DNA of 64,000 nucleotides from Lucinisca nassula (Eukaryota; Mollusca; Bivalvia; Lucinida; Lucinidae): NCBI GenBank assembly GCA_963580285.1, contig OY757026.1, positions 84,418,651 to 84,482,650 of the forward strand. The letters run 5' to 3'. The number at the start of each line of letters is the position of its first letter. The first letter of the stretch is position 1. Shown here piece by piece: positions 50,001-63,416 of this stretch. Under the pieces are notes generated by a model. That model was not told the origin of the DNA, did not search any database, and worked only from the letters and a program-made list of their open reading frames with translations. Position numbers and translations under genes: made by a program.

Positions 50001-53000
50001 GTTTCTGTCAAATAGTTTCGGAGATATAAGGGCCCAAACTTAGGGTACTTTGACTTTCTAAGGGCCGTAACTCGAAATACAGAGAACGAAGACAACTCCC
50101 ATTTTATCCCAGGACACTTGGGTCAAGGGCGCATCATTTGGCAGCAATTATATGCCGATTCCATCAAGTCACCTTTGCAACATTTAGACACCTTCGGCAT
50201 ATTATTGTCCCGCCCAAAACTTTAAGCCCTTATAACTCGAGTGTTTGTATGGCGATTAAGCTGAAATTTTGCATGCTGCTAGTACATCACAATGCCTCGA
50301 AGAGTACAAAATTTCATACTACTACAACACGTATCTTGCGAGTTATAAGCCTTTGAAATTCGAGGAAACTAAACTTTGTGCCTATTTCTCGGGAAGACGA
50401 AATGAGTTGAAGAGGTGCAGTATGCCGCTTTCAAAAGGCATTGATGTCGCCTGCCATCGTGCAAAAACTCGCGAACACTGGGGCACTAGAAAGTGCCGAA
50501 ATAAAGGGCTCATTTTTACATTGAGGTCTACGGGAAAACCGAATAAAACGCCGCGGCGCAGCCTAGAGGGCGATAACAATAGCGGTTTTTTCACCGTTAG
50601 TCCTTCTCAATATAATACACCCTCGGGGCAAATTACAGATCGCTGCGTTCAATAGAGGCCGAGAAAAGTGGCTTAGAAAATTTGATTGAGGTTACCTGTG
50701 GTGGATGCTAAATTCTCATTTTGGTCACTTTAACGTACACGCATGAAAACGGTGCCAAAACGTGCCCATGCGTGCCAAACAACCTGGGGTAAAATGGGAG
50801 TTGTTTCTGTCAAATAGTTTCGGAGATATAAGGGCCCAAACTTACGGTACTTTGACCTTCTAAGGGCCATAACTCGAAACACAGAGAACGAAGACAACTC
50901 CCATTTTATCCCAGGACACTTGGGTCAAGGGCGCATCATTTGGCAGCAATTATAAGCCGATTCCATCAAGTCACCTTTGCAACATTTAGACACCTTCGGC
51001 ATATTGTTGTCCCGCCCAAAACTTTAGGCCATTATAACTCGAGTGTTTGTATGGCGATTAAGCTGAAATTTTGCATGCTGCTAGTACTCCTCAGTGCCTC
51101 GAAGAGTGCAAAATTTCATACTGCTACAACACGTATCTTGCGAGTTATAAGCCTTTGAAATTCGAGGAAACTAAACTTTGTGCCTATTTCTCGGGAAGAC
51201 GAAATGAGTTTAAGAGGTACAGTATACCGCTTTCAAAAGGCATTGATGTCGCCTGCCATCGTGCAAAACTCGCGAACACTGGGGCACTAGAAAGTGCCGA
51301 AATAAAGGGCTCATTTTTACATTGAGGTCTACGGGAAAACCGAATAAAACGCCGCGGCGCAGCCTAGAGGGCGATAACAATAGCGGTTTTTTCACCGTTA
51401 GTCCTTATTAATATAATACACCCTCGGGGCAAATTACAGATCGCTGCGTTCAATAGAGGCCGAGAAAAGTGGCTTAGAAAATTTGATTGAGGTAAGCTGT
51501 GGTGGATGCTAAATTCTCATTTTGGTCACTTTAACGTAGACGCATGAAAACGGTGCCAAAACGTGCCCATGCGTGCCAAACAACCTGGGGTAAAATGGGA
51601 GTTGTTTCTGTCAAATAGTTTCGGAGATATAAGGGCCCAAACTTACGGTACTTTGACCTTCTAAGGGCCATAACACGAAACACAGAGAACGAAGACAACT
51701 CCCATTTTATCCCAGGACACTTGGGTCAAGGGCGCATCATTTGGCAGCAACTATAAGCCGATTCCATCAAGTCACCTTTGCAACATTTAGACACCTTCGG
51801 CATATTGTTGTCCCGCCCAAAACTTTAGGCCCTTATAACTCGAGTGTTTGTATGGCGATTAAGCTGAAATTTTGCATGCTGCTAGTACACCTCAGTGCCT
51901 CGAAGAGTGCAAAATTTCATACTGCTACAACACGTATCTTGCGAGTTATAAGCCTTTGAAATTCGAGGAAACTGAAGTTTGTGCCTATTTCTCGGGAAGA
52001 CGAAATGAGTTGAAGAGGTGCAGTATGCCGCTTTCAAAAGGCATTGATGTCGCCTGCCATCGTGCAAAAACTCGCGAACACTGGGGCACTAGAAAGTGCC
52101 GAAATAAAGGGCTCATTTTTACATTGAGGTCTACGGGAAAACCGAATAAAACGCCGCGGCGCAGCCTAGAGGGCGATAACAATAGCGGTTTTTTCACCGT
52201 TAGTCCTTCTCAATATAATACACCCTCGGGGCAAATTACAGATCGCTGCGTTCAATAGAGGCCGAGAAAAGTGGCTTAGAAAATTTGATTGAGGTTACCT
52301 GTGGTGGATGCTAAATTCTCATTTTGGTCACTTTAACGTAGACGCATGAAAACGGTGCCAAAACGTGCCCATGCGTGCCAAAAAACCTGGGGTAAAATGG
52401 GAGTTGTTTCTGTCAAATAGTTTCGGAGATATAAGGGCCCAAACTTACGGTACTTTGACCTTCTAAGGGCCATAACTCGAAACACAGAGAACGAAGACAA
52501 CTCCCATTTTATCCCAGGACACTTGGGTCAAGGGCGCATCATTTGGCAGCAATTATAAGCCGATTCCATCAAGTCACCTTTGCAACATTTAGACACCTTC
52601 GGCATATTGTTGTCCCGCCCAAAACTTTAGGCCCTTATAACTCGAGTGTTTGTATGGCGATTAAGCTGAAATTTTGCATGCTGCTAGTACACCTCAGTGC
52701 CTCGAAGAGTGCAAAATTTCATACTGCTACAACACGTATCTTGCGAGTTATAAGCCTTTGAATTTCGAGGAAACTAAATTTTGTGCCTATTTCTCGGGAA
52801 GACGAAATGAGTTGAAGAGGTGCAGTATGCCGCTTTCAGAAGGCATTGATGTCGCCTGCCATCGTTCAAAAACTCGCGAACACTGGGGCACTAGAAAGTG
52901 CCGAAATAAAGGGCTCAGTTTTACATTGAGGTCTACGGGAAAACCGAATAAAACGCCGCGGCGCAGCCTAGAGGGCGATAACAATAGCGCTTTTTTCACC

Positions 53001-56000
53001 GTTAGTCCTTCTCAATATAATACACCATCGGGGCAAATTACAGATCGCTGCGTTCAATAGAGGCCGAGAAAAGTGGCTTAGAAAATTTGATTGAGGTTAC
53101 CTGTGGTGGATGCTAAATTCTCATTTTGGTCACGTTAACGTAGACGCATGAAAACGGTGCCAAAACGTGCCCATGCGTGCCAAACAACCTGGGGTAAAAT
53201 GGGAGTTGTTTCTGTCAAATAGTTTCGGAGATATAAGGGCCCAAACTTACGGTACTTTGACCTTCTAAGGGCCATAACTCGAAACACAGAGAACGAAGAC
53301 AACTCCCATTTTATCCCAGGACACTTGGGTCAAGGGCGCATTATTTGGCAGCAATTATAAGCCGATTCCATCAAGTCACCTTTGCAACATTTAGACACCT
53401 TCGGCATATTGTTGTCCCGCCCAAAACTTTAGGCCCTTATAACTCGAGTGTTTGTATGGCGATTAAGCTGAAATTTTGCATGCTGCTAGTACACCTCAGT
53501 GCCTCGAAGAGTGCAAAATTTCATACTGCTACAACACGTATCTTGCGAGTTATAAGCCTTTGAAAATCGAGGAAACTAAACTTTGTGCCTATTTCTCGGG
53601 AAGACGAAATGAGTTGAAGAGGTGCAGTATGCCGCTTTCAAAAGGCATTGATGTCGCCTGCCATCGTGCAAAAACTCGCGAACACTGGGGCACTAGAAAG
53701 TGCCGAAATAAAGGGCTCATTTTTACATTGGGGTCTACGGGAAAACCGAATAAAACGCCGCGGCGCAGCCTAGAGGGCGATAACAATAGCGGTTTTTTCA
53801 CCGTTAGTCCTTCTCAATATAATACACCCTCGGGGCAAATTACAGATCGCTGCGTTCAATAGAGGCCGAGAAAAGTGGCTTAGAAAATTTGATTGAGGTT
53901 ACCTGTGGTGGATGCTAAATTCTCATTTTGGTCACTTTAACGTAGACGCATGAAAATGGTGCCAAAACGTGCCCATGCGTGCCAAACAATCTGGGGTAAA
54001 ATGAGAGTTGTTTCTGTCAAATAGTTTCGGAGATATAAGGGCCCAAACTTACGGTACTTTGACCTTCTAAGGGCCATAACTCGAAACACAGAGAACGAAG
54101 ACAACTCCCATTTTATCCCAGGACACTTGGGTCAAGGGCGCATCATTTGGCAGCAATTATAAGCCGATTCCATCAAGTCACCTTTGCAACATTTAGACAC
54201 CTTCGGCATATTGTTGTCCCGCCCAAAATTTTAGGCCCTTATAACTCGAGTGTTTGTATGGCGATTAAGCTGAAATTTTGCATGCTGCTAGTACACCTCA
54301 GTGCCTCGAAGAGTGCAAAATTTCATACTGCTACAACACGTATCTTGCGAGTTATAAGCCTTTGAATTTCGAGGAAACTAAACTTTGTGCCTATTTCTCG
54401 GGAAGACGAAATGAGTTGAAGAGGTGCAGTATGCCGCTTTCAGAAGGCATTGATGTCGCCTGCCATCGTTCAAAAACTCGCGAACACTGGGGCACTAGAA
54501 AGTGCCGAAATAAAGGGCTCAGTTTTACATTGAGGTCTACGGGAAAACCGAATAAAACGCCGCGGCGCAGCCTAGAGGGCGATAACAATAGCGGGTTTTT
54601 CACCGTTAGTCCTTCTCAATATAATACACCATCGGGGCAAATTACAGATCGCTGCGTTCAATAGAGGCCGAGAAAAGTGGCTTAGAAAATTTGATTGAGG
54701 TTACCTGTGGTGGATGCTAAATTCTCATTTTGGTCACGTTAACGTAGACACATGAAAACGGTGCCAAAACGTGCCCATGCGTGCCAAACAACCTGGGGTA
54801 AAATGGGAGTTGTTTCTGTCAAATAGTTTCGGAGATATAAGGGCCCAAACTTACGGTACTTTGACCTTCTAAGGGCCATAACTCGAAACACAGAGGACGA
54901 AGACAACTCCCATTTTATCCCAGGACACTTGGGTCAAGGGCGCATTATTTGGCAGCAATTATAAGCCGATTCCATCAAGTCACCTTTGCAACATTTAGAC
55001 ACCTTCGGCATATTGTTGTCCCGCCCAAAACTTTAGGCCCTTATAACTCGAGTGTTTGTATGGCGATTAAGCTGAAATTTTGCATGCTGCTAGTACACCT
55101 CAGTGCCTCGAAGAGTGCAAAATTTCATACTGCTACAACACGTATCTTGCGAGTTATAAGCCTTTGAAAATCGAGGAAACTAAACTTTGTGCCTATTTCT
55201 CGGGAAGACGAAATGAGTTGAAGAGGTGCAGTATGCCGCTTTCAAAAGGCATTGATGTCGCCTGCCATCGTGCAAAAACTCGCGAACACTGGGGCACTAG
55301 AAAGTGCCGAAATAAAGGGCTCATTTTTACATTGAGGTCTATGGGAAAACCGAATAAAACGCCGCGGCGCAGCCTAGAGGGCGATAACAATAGCGGGTTT
55401 TTCACCGTTAGTCCTTCTCAATATAATACACCCTCGGGGAAAATTACAGATCGCTGCGTTCAATAGAGGCCGAGAAAAGTGGCTTAGAAAATTTGATTGA
55501 GGTTACCTGTGGTGCATGCTAAAATCTCATTTTGATCACTTTAACGTAGACGCATGAAAACGGTGCCAAAACGTGCCCATGCGTGCCAAACAACCTGGGG
55601 TAAAATGGGAGTTGTTTCTGTCAAATAGTTTCGGAGATATAAGGGCCCAAACTTACGGTACTTTGACCTTCTAAGGGCCATAACTCGAAACACAGAGAAC
55701 GAAGACAACTCCCATTTTATCCCAGGACACTTGGGTCAAGGGCGCATCATTTGGCAGCAATTATAAGCCGATTCCATCAAGTCACCTTTGCAACATTTAG
55801 ACACCTTCGGCATATTGTTGTCCCGCCCAAAACTTTAGGCCCTTATAACTCGAGTGTTTGTATGGCCATTAAGCTGAAATTTTGCATGCTGCTAGTACAC
55901 CTCAGTGTCTCGAAGAGTGCAAAATTTTATACTACTACAACACGTATCTTGCGAGTTATAAGCCTTTGAAATTCGAGGAAACTAAATTTTGTGCCTATTT

Positions 56001-57024
56001 CTCGGGAAGACGAAATGAGTTGAAGAGGTGCAGTATGCCGCTTTCAAAAGGCATTGATGCCGCCTGCCATCGTGCAAAAACTCGCGAACACTGGGGCACT
56101 AGAAAGTGCCGAAATAAAGGGCTCATTTTTACATTGAGGTCTACAGGAAAACCGAATAAAACGCCGCGGCGCGGCCTAGAGGGCGATAACAATAGCGGGT
56201 TTTTCAACGTTAGTCCTTCTCAATATAATACACCCTCGGGGCAAATTACAGATCGCTGCGTTCAATAGAGGCCGAGAAAAGTGTCTTAGAAAATTGGATT
56301 GAGGTTACCTGTGGTGGATGCTAAATTCTCATTTTGGTCACTTTAACGTAGACGCATGAAAACGGTGCCAAAACGTGCCCATGCGTGCAAAACAACCTGG
56401 GGTAAAATGGGAGTTGTTTCTGACAAATAGTTTCAGAGATATAAGGGCCCAAACTTACGGTACTTTGACCTTCTAAGGGCCATAACTCGAAACACAGAGA
56501 ACGAAGACAACTCCCATTTTATCCCAGGACACTTGGGTCAAGGGCGCATCATTTGGCAGCAATTATAAGCCGATTCCATCAAGTCACCTTTGCAACATTT
56601 AGACACCTTCGGCATATTGTTGTCCCGCCCAAAACTTTAGGCCCTTATAACCCGAGTGTTTGTATGGCGATTAAGCTGAAATTTTGCATGCTGCTAGTAC
56701 ACCTCAGTGCCTCGAAGAGTGCAAAATTTCATACTGCTACAACACGTATCTTTCGAGTTATAAGCCTTTGAAAATCGAGGAAACTAAACTTTGTGCCTAT
56801 TTCTCGGGAAGACGAAATGAGTTGAAGAGGTGCAGTATGCCGCTTACAAAAGGCATTGATGTCGCCTGTCATCGTGCAAAAACTCGCGAACACTGGGGCA
56901 CTAGAAAGTGCCGAAATAAAGGGCTCATTTTTACATTGAGGTCTACGGGAAAACCGAATAAAACGCCGCGGCGCAGCCTAGAGGGCGATAACAATAGCGG
57001 TTTTTTCACCGTTAGTTCTTCTCA

Positions 57025-57346
57025 GTGGTTAGTGCACTTGCCTCTGATGCTAGAGGTCCCGGGTTCGATCCCCGGCAGCGGCGATAAAATTTCGGTGTCC
57101 AAACACGCTCCATTGGCATCATTTGCAGGGATGAATGTCATTAAGTGCACCGTCCTTCGGATCGGGACGTTAACTGGAGGCCCCCTGTGCAGGGAGAACC
57201 ATCCCCTGTGCAGGTTAAAGATCCCTACCGTAATTACATGATTACTGTGTAGGCTTTCATCCTGCAAAACTGGAGTGTATATAATATACACCTGCGGTAA
57301 TGGTCAAATGTGACCGACGCAGTATCAGAAGATAGATAGATAGATA
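57025..57346 (+). mobile_element. tRNA-derived SINE, 5'-truncated, with GATA tail
   Basis: This insertion of about 320 bp contains a tRNA-like head: GTGGTTAG (end of the A box and D arm), then the B-box-like GGTTCGATCC, with CCGGG and CCCGG able to pair as T stem. A central domain follows with CCTTCGGATCGGGACGTTAA, then two copies of CCCCTGTGCAGG (57182-57193 and 57203-57214), and a tail of GATA units. The first part of the tRNA head is missing; it begins inside the D arm, where target CTCA matches what a tRNA would have there. The empty site is visible at 62,951-62,970 (TCTCAATATAATACACCCTC): about two bases were lost and there is no clear TSD, as in microhomology-assisted integration. A conserved core domain of invertebrate SINEs is likely, but I cannot say which one. 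Confidence 0.82.
57331..57346 (+). repeat. GATA microsatellite tail of the SINE
   Basis: Four GATA units form the 3' end of the SINE, directly before the satellite resumes with ATACACCC. Simple-repeat tails are common for SINEs whose partner LINE does not need poly-A. Confidence 0.85.
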
Positions 57347-60300
57347 ATACACCCTCGGGGCAAATTACAGATCGCTGCGTTCAATAGAGGCCGAGAAAAG
57401 TGGCTTAGAAAATTTGATTGAGGTTACCTGTGGTGGATGCTAAATTCTCATTTTGGTCACTTTAACGTAGACGCATGAAAACGGTGCCAAAACGTGCCCA
57501 TGCGTGCCAAACAACCTGGGGTAAAATGGGAGTTGTTTCTGTCAAATAGTTTCGGAGATATAAGGGCCCAAACTTACGGTACTTTGACCTTCTAAGGGCC
57601 ATAACTCGAAACACAGAGAACGAAGACAACTCCCATTTTATCCCAGGACACTTGGGTCAAGGGCGCATCATTTGGCAGCAATTAAAAGCCGATTCCATCA
57701 AGTCACCTTTGCAACATTTAGACACCTTCGGCATATTGTTGTCCCGATCAAAACTTTAGGCCCTTATAACTCGAGTGTTTGTATGGCGATTAAGCTGAAA
57801 TTTTGCATGCTGCTAGTACACCTCAGTGCCTCGAAGAGTGCAAAATTTCATACTGCTACAACACGTATCTTGCGAGTTATAAGCCTTTGAAATTCGAGGA
57901 AACTAAATTTTGTGCCTATTTCTCGGGAAGACGAAATGAGTTGAAAAGGTGCAGTATGCCGCTTTCAAAAGGCATTGATGTCGCCTGCCATCGTGCAAAA
58001 ACTCGCGAACACTGGGGCACTAGAAAGTGCCGAAATAAAGGGCTCATTTTTACATTGAGGTCTACAGGAAAACCGAATAAAACGCCGCGGCGCGGCCTAG
58101 AGGGCGATAACAATAGCGGGTTTTTCACCGTTAGTCCTTCTCAATATAATACACCCTCGGGGCAAATTACAGATCGCTGCGTTCAATAGAGGCCGAGAAA
58201 AGTGGCTTAGAAAATTGGATTGAGGTTACCTGTGGTAGATGCTAAATTCTCATTTTGGTCACTTTAACGTAGACGCATGAAAACGGTGCCAAAACGTGCC
58301 CATGCGTGCAAAACAACCTTGGGTAAAATGGGAGTTGTTTCTGTCAAATAGTTTCAGAGATATAAGGGCCCAAACTTACGGTACTTTGACCTTCTAAGGG
58401 CCATAACTCGAAACACAGAGAACGAAGACAACTCCCATTTTATCCCAGGACACTTGGCTCAAGGGCGCATCATTTTGGCAGCAATTATAAGCCGATTCCA
58501 TCAAGTCACCTTTGCAACATTTAGACACCTTCGGCATATTGTTGTCCCGCCCAAAACTTTAGGCCCTTATAACCCGAGTGTTTGTATGGCGATTAAGCTG
58601 AAATTTTGCATGCTGCTAGTACACCTCAGTGCCTCGAAGAGTGCAAAATTTCATACTGCTACAACACGTATCTTTCGAGTTATAAGCCTTTGAAAATCGA
58701 GGAAACTAACTTTGTGCCTATTTCTCGGGAAGACGAAATGAGTTGAAGAGGTGCAGTATGCCGCTTACAAAAGGCATTGATGTCGCCTGTCATCGTGCAA
58801 AAACTCGCGAACACTGGGGCACTAGAAAGTGCCGAAATAAAGGGCTCATTTTTACATTGAGGTCTACGGGAAAACCGAATAAAACGCCGCGGCGCAGCCT
58901 AGAGGGCGATAACAATAGCGGTTTTTTCACCGTTAGTCCTTCTCAATATAATACACCCTCGGGGCAAATTACAGATCGCTGCGTTCAATAGAGGCCGAGA
59001 AAAGTGGCTTAGAAAATTTGATTGAGGTTACCTGCGGTGGATGCTAAATTCTCATTTTGGTCACTTTAACGTAGACGCATGAAAACGGTGCCAAAACGTG
59101 CCCATGCGTGCCAAACAACCTGGGGTAAAATGGGAGTTGTTTCTGTCAAATAGTTTCGGAGATATAAGGGCCCAAACTTACGGTACTTTGACCTTCTAAG
59201 GGCCATAACTCGAAACACAGAGAACGAAGACAACTCCCATTTTATCCCAGGACACTTGGGTCAAGGGCGCATCATTTGGCAGCAATTATAAGCCGATTCC
59301 ATCAAGTCACCTTTGCAACATTTAGACACCTTCGGCATATTGTTGTACCGCCCAAAATTTTAGGCCCTTATAACTCGAGTGTTTGTATGGCGATTAAGCT
59401 GAAATTTTGCATGCTGCTAGTACACCTCAGTGTCCGAAGAGTGCAAAATTTCATACTGCTACAACACGTATCTTGCGAGTTATAAGCCTTTGAAATTCGA
59501 GGAAACTAAATTTTGTGCCTATTTCTCGGGAAGACGAAATGAGTTGAAGAGGTGCAGTATGCCGCTTTCAAAAGGCATTGATGTCGCCTGCCATCGTGCA
59601 AAAACTAGCGAACACTGGGGCACTAGAAAGTGCCGAAATAAAGGGCTCATTTTTACATTGAGGTCTACAGGAAAACCGAATAAAACGCCGCGGCGCGGCC
59701 TAGAGGGCGATAACAATAGCGGGTTTTTCAACGTTAGTCCTTCTCAATATAATACACCCTCGGGGCAAATTACAGATCGCTGCGTTCAATAGAGGCCGAG
59801 AAAAGTGGCTTAGAAAATTGGATTGAGGTTACCTGTGGTGGATGCTAAATTCTCATTTTGGTCACTTTAACGTAGACGCATGAAAACGGTGCCAAAACGT
59901 GCCCATGCGTGCAAAACAACCTGGGGTAAAATGGGAGTTGTTTCTGTCAAATAGTTTCAGAGATATAAGGGCCCAAACTTACGGTACTTTGACCTTCTAA
60001 GGGCCATAACTCGAAACACAGAGAACGAAGACAACTCCCATTTTATCCCAGGACACTTGGGTCAAGGGCGCATCATTTTGGCAGCAATTATAAGCCGATT
60101 CCATCAAGTCACCTTGGCAACATTTAGACACCTTCGGCATATTGTTGTCCCGCCCAAAACTTTAGGCCCTTATAACCCGAGTGTTTGTATGGCGATTAAG
60201 CTGAAATTTTGCATGCTGCTAGTACACCTCAGTGCCTCGAAGAGTGCAAAATTTCATACTGCTACAACACGTATCTTTCGAGTTATAAGCCTTTGAAAAT

Positions 60301-63131
60301 CGAGGAAACTAAACTTTGTGCCTATTTCTCGGGAAGACGAAATGAGTTGAAGAGGTGCAGTATGCCGCTTACAAAAGGCATTGATGTCGCCTGTCATCGT
60401 GCAAAAACTCGCGAACACTGGGGCACTAGAAAGTGCCGAAATAAAGGGCTCATTTTTACATTGAGGTCTACGGGAAAACCGAATAAAACGCCGCGGCGCA
60501 GCCTAGAGGGCGATAACAATAGCGGTTTTTTCACCGTTAGTCCTTCTCAATATAATACACCCTCGGGGCAAATTACAGATCGCTGCGTTCAATAGAGGCC
60601 GAGAAAAGTGGCTTAGAAAATTTGATTGAGGTTACCTGCGGTGGATGCTAAATTCTCATTTTGGTCACTTTAACGTAGACGCATGAAAACGGTGCCAAAA
60701 CGTGCCCATGCGTGCCAAACAACCTGGGGTAAAATGGGAGTTGTTTCTGTCAAATAGTTTCGGAGATATAAGGGCCCAAACTTACGGTACTTTGACCTTC
60801 TAAGGGCCATAACTCGAAACACAGAGAACGAAGACAACTCCCATTTTATCCCAGGACACTTGGGTCAAGGGCGCATCATTTGGCAGCAATTATAAGCCGA
60901 TTCCATCAAGTCACCTTTGCAACATTTAGACACCTTCGGCATATTGTTGTCCCGCCCAAAATTTTAGGCCCTTATAACTCGAGTGTTTGTATGGCGATTA
61001 AGCTGAAATTTTGCATTCTGCTAGTACACCTCAGTGCCTCGAAGAGTGCAAAATTTCATACTGCTACAACACGTATCTTGCGAGTTATAAGCCTTTGAAA
61101 ATCGAGGAAACTAAACTTTGTGCCTATTTCTCGGGAAGACGAAATGAGTTGAAGAGGTGCAGTATGCCGCTTTCAAAAGGCATTGATGTCGCCTGCCATC
61201 GTGCAAAAACTCGCGAACACTGGGGCACTAGAAAGTGCCGAAATAAAGGGCTCATTTTTACATTGAGGTCTATGGGAAAACCGAATAAAACGCCGCGGCG
61301 CAGCCTAGAGGGCGATAACAATAGCGGGTTTTTCACCGTTAGTCCTTCTCAATATAATACACCCTCGGGGAAAATTACAGATCGCTGCGTTCAATAGAGG
61401 CCGAGAAAAGTGGCTTAGAAAATTTGATTGAGGTTACCTGTGGTGCATGCTAAAATCTCATTTTGATCACTTTAACGTAGACGCATGAAAACGGTGCCAA
61501 AACGTGCCCATGCGTGCCAAACAACCTGGGGTAAAATGGGAGTTGTTTCTGTCAAATAGTTTCGGAGATATAAGGGCCCAAACTTACGGTACTTTGACCT
61601 TCTAAGGGCCATAACTCGAAACACAGAGAACGAAGACAACTCCCATTTTATCCCAGGACACTTGGGTCAAGGGCGCATCATTTGGCAGCAATTATAAGCC
61701 GATTCCATCAAGTCACCTTTGCAACATTTAGACACCTTCGGCATATTGTTGTCCCGCCCAAAACTTTAGGCCCTTATAACTCGAGTGTTTGTATGGCCAT
61801 TAAGCTGAAATTTTGCATGCTGCTAGTACACCTCAGTGTCTCGAAGAGTGCAAAATTTTATACTACTACAACACGTATCTTGCGAGTTATAAGCCTTTGA
61901 AATTCGAGGAAACTAAATTTTGTGCCTATTTCTCGGGAAGACGAAATGAGTTGAAGAGGTGCAGTATGCCGCTTTCAAAAGGCATTGATGCCGCCTGCCA
62001 TCGTGCAAAAACTCGCGAACACTGGGGCACTAGAAAGTGCCGAAATAAAGGGCTCATTTTTACATTGAGGTCTACAGGAAAACCGAATAAAACGCCGCGG
62101 CGCGGCCTAGAGGGCGATAACAATAGCGGGTTTTTCAACGTTAGTCCTTCTCAATATAATACACCCTCGGGGCAAATTACAGATCGCTGCGTTCAATAGA
62201 GGCCGAGAAAAGTGTCTTAGAAAATTGGATTGAGGTTACCTGTGGTGGATGCTAAATTCTCATTTTGGTCACTTTAACGTAGACGCATGAAAACGGTGCC
62301 AAAACGTGCCCATGCGTGCCAAACAACCTGGGGTAAAATGGGAGTTGTTTCTGACAAATAGTTTCAGAGATATAAGGGCCCAAACTTACGGTACTTTGAC
62401 CTTCTAAGGGCCATAACTCGAAACACAGAGAACGAAGACAACTCCCATTTTATCCCAGGACACTTGGGTCAAGGGCGCATCATTTGGCAGCAATTATAAG
62501 CCGATTCCATCAAGTCACCTTTGCAACATTTAGACACCTTCGGCATATTGTTGTCCCGCCCAAAACTTTAGGCCCTTATAACCCGAGTGTTTGTATGGCG
62601 ATTAAGCTGAAATTTTGCATGCTGCTAGTACACCTCAGTGCCTCGAAGAGTGCAAAATTTCATACTGCTACAACACGTATCTTTCGAGTTATAAGCCTTT
62701 GAAAATCGAGGAAACTAAACTTTGTGCCTATTTCTCGGGAAGACGAAATGAGTTGAAGAGGTGCAGTATGCCGCTTACAAAAGGCATTGATGTCGCCTGT
62801 CATCGTGCAAAAACTCGCGAACACTGGGGCACTAGAAAGTGCCGAAATAAAGGGCTCATTTTTACATTGAGGTCTACGGGAAAACCGAATAAAACGCCGC
62901 GGCGCAGCCTAGAGGGCGATAACAATAGCGGTTTTTTCACCGTTAGTTCTTCTCAATATAATACACCCTCGGGGCAAATTACAGATCGCTGCGTTCAATA
63001 GAGGCCGAGAAAAGTGGCTTAGAAAATTTGATTGAGGTTACCTGTGGTGGATGCTAAATTCTCATTTTGGTCACTTTAACGTAGACGCATGAAAACGGTG
63101 CCAAAACGTGCCCATGCGTGCCAAACAACCT

Positions 63132-63258
63132 GGGGTAAAATGGGAGTTGTTTCTGTCAAATAGTTTCGGAGATATAAGGGCCCAAACTTACGGTACTTTG
63201 ACCTTCTAAGGGCCATAACTCGAAACACAGAGAACGAAGACAACTCCCATTTTATCCC
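63132..63258. repeat. Conserved dyad (foldback) in each monomer, example copy
   Basis: The left arm ggggtaaaatgggagttgt (63132-63150) and right arm acaactcccattttatccc (63240-63258) are inverted with one mismatch over 19 bp. Inside lies a second imperfect pair: TTTCGGAGATATAAGGGCCC against GGGCCATAACTCGAAA. Together they can form a stem of roughly 127 nt with a bulged middle. The dyad recurs in every intact monomer of both families. In family A the arms reduce to a perfect 15-bp core TAAAATGGGAGTTGT. It might be a protein-binding dyad, a relic of a foldback transposon, or a replication or rearrangement hot spot. The sequence does not decide. Confidence 0.85.
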
Positions 63259-63416
63259 AGGACACTTGGGTCAAGGGCGCATCATTTGGCAGCAATTATA
63301 AGCCGATTCCATCAAGTCACCTTTGCAACATTTAGACACCTTCGGCATATTGTTGTCCCGCCCAAAACTTTAGGCCCTTATAACTCGAGTGTTTGTATGG
63401 CGATTAAGCTGAAATT

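Larger units (their letters stand above)
55100..58386 (+). repeat. Seven-monomer higher-order repeat, left copy (contains the SINE)
   Basis: Distinctive variants here (GIDAACHR monomer at 55882, LTKGID monomer at 56684, CCTTGGGTAAAATGGG near 58,315) reappear at 61813, 62615 and 63,932. The offset is 5,931 bp left of the SINE and 5,614 bp (seven times 802) right of it; the 317-bp difference is the net SINE insertion. The left boundary is approximate. Confidence 0.82.

Noticed and set aside
56684..57241. A longer 185-codon frame that looks like a distinct gene.
   Set aside because: It is the 128-codon satellite frame running on into the SINE inserted at about 57,025; the extra C-terminal part is SINE sequence.
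57022..57291. A minus-strand 89-codon protein.
   Set aside because: It is an antisense reading of the SINE; the PGIEPGTSSIRGKC-like stretch is the translated B-box region of a tRNA-derived repeat.
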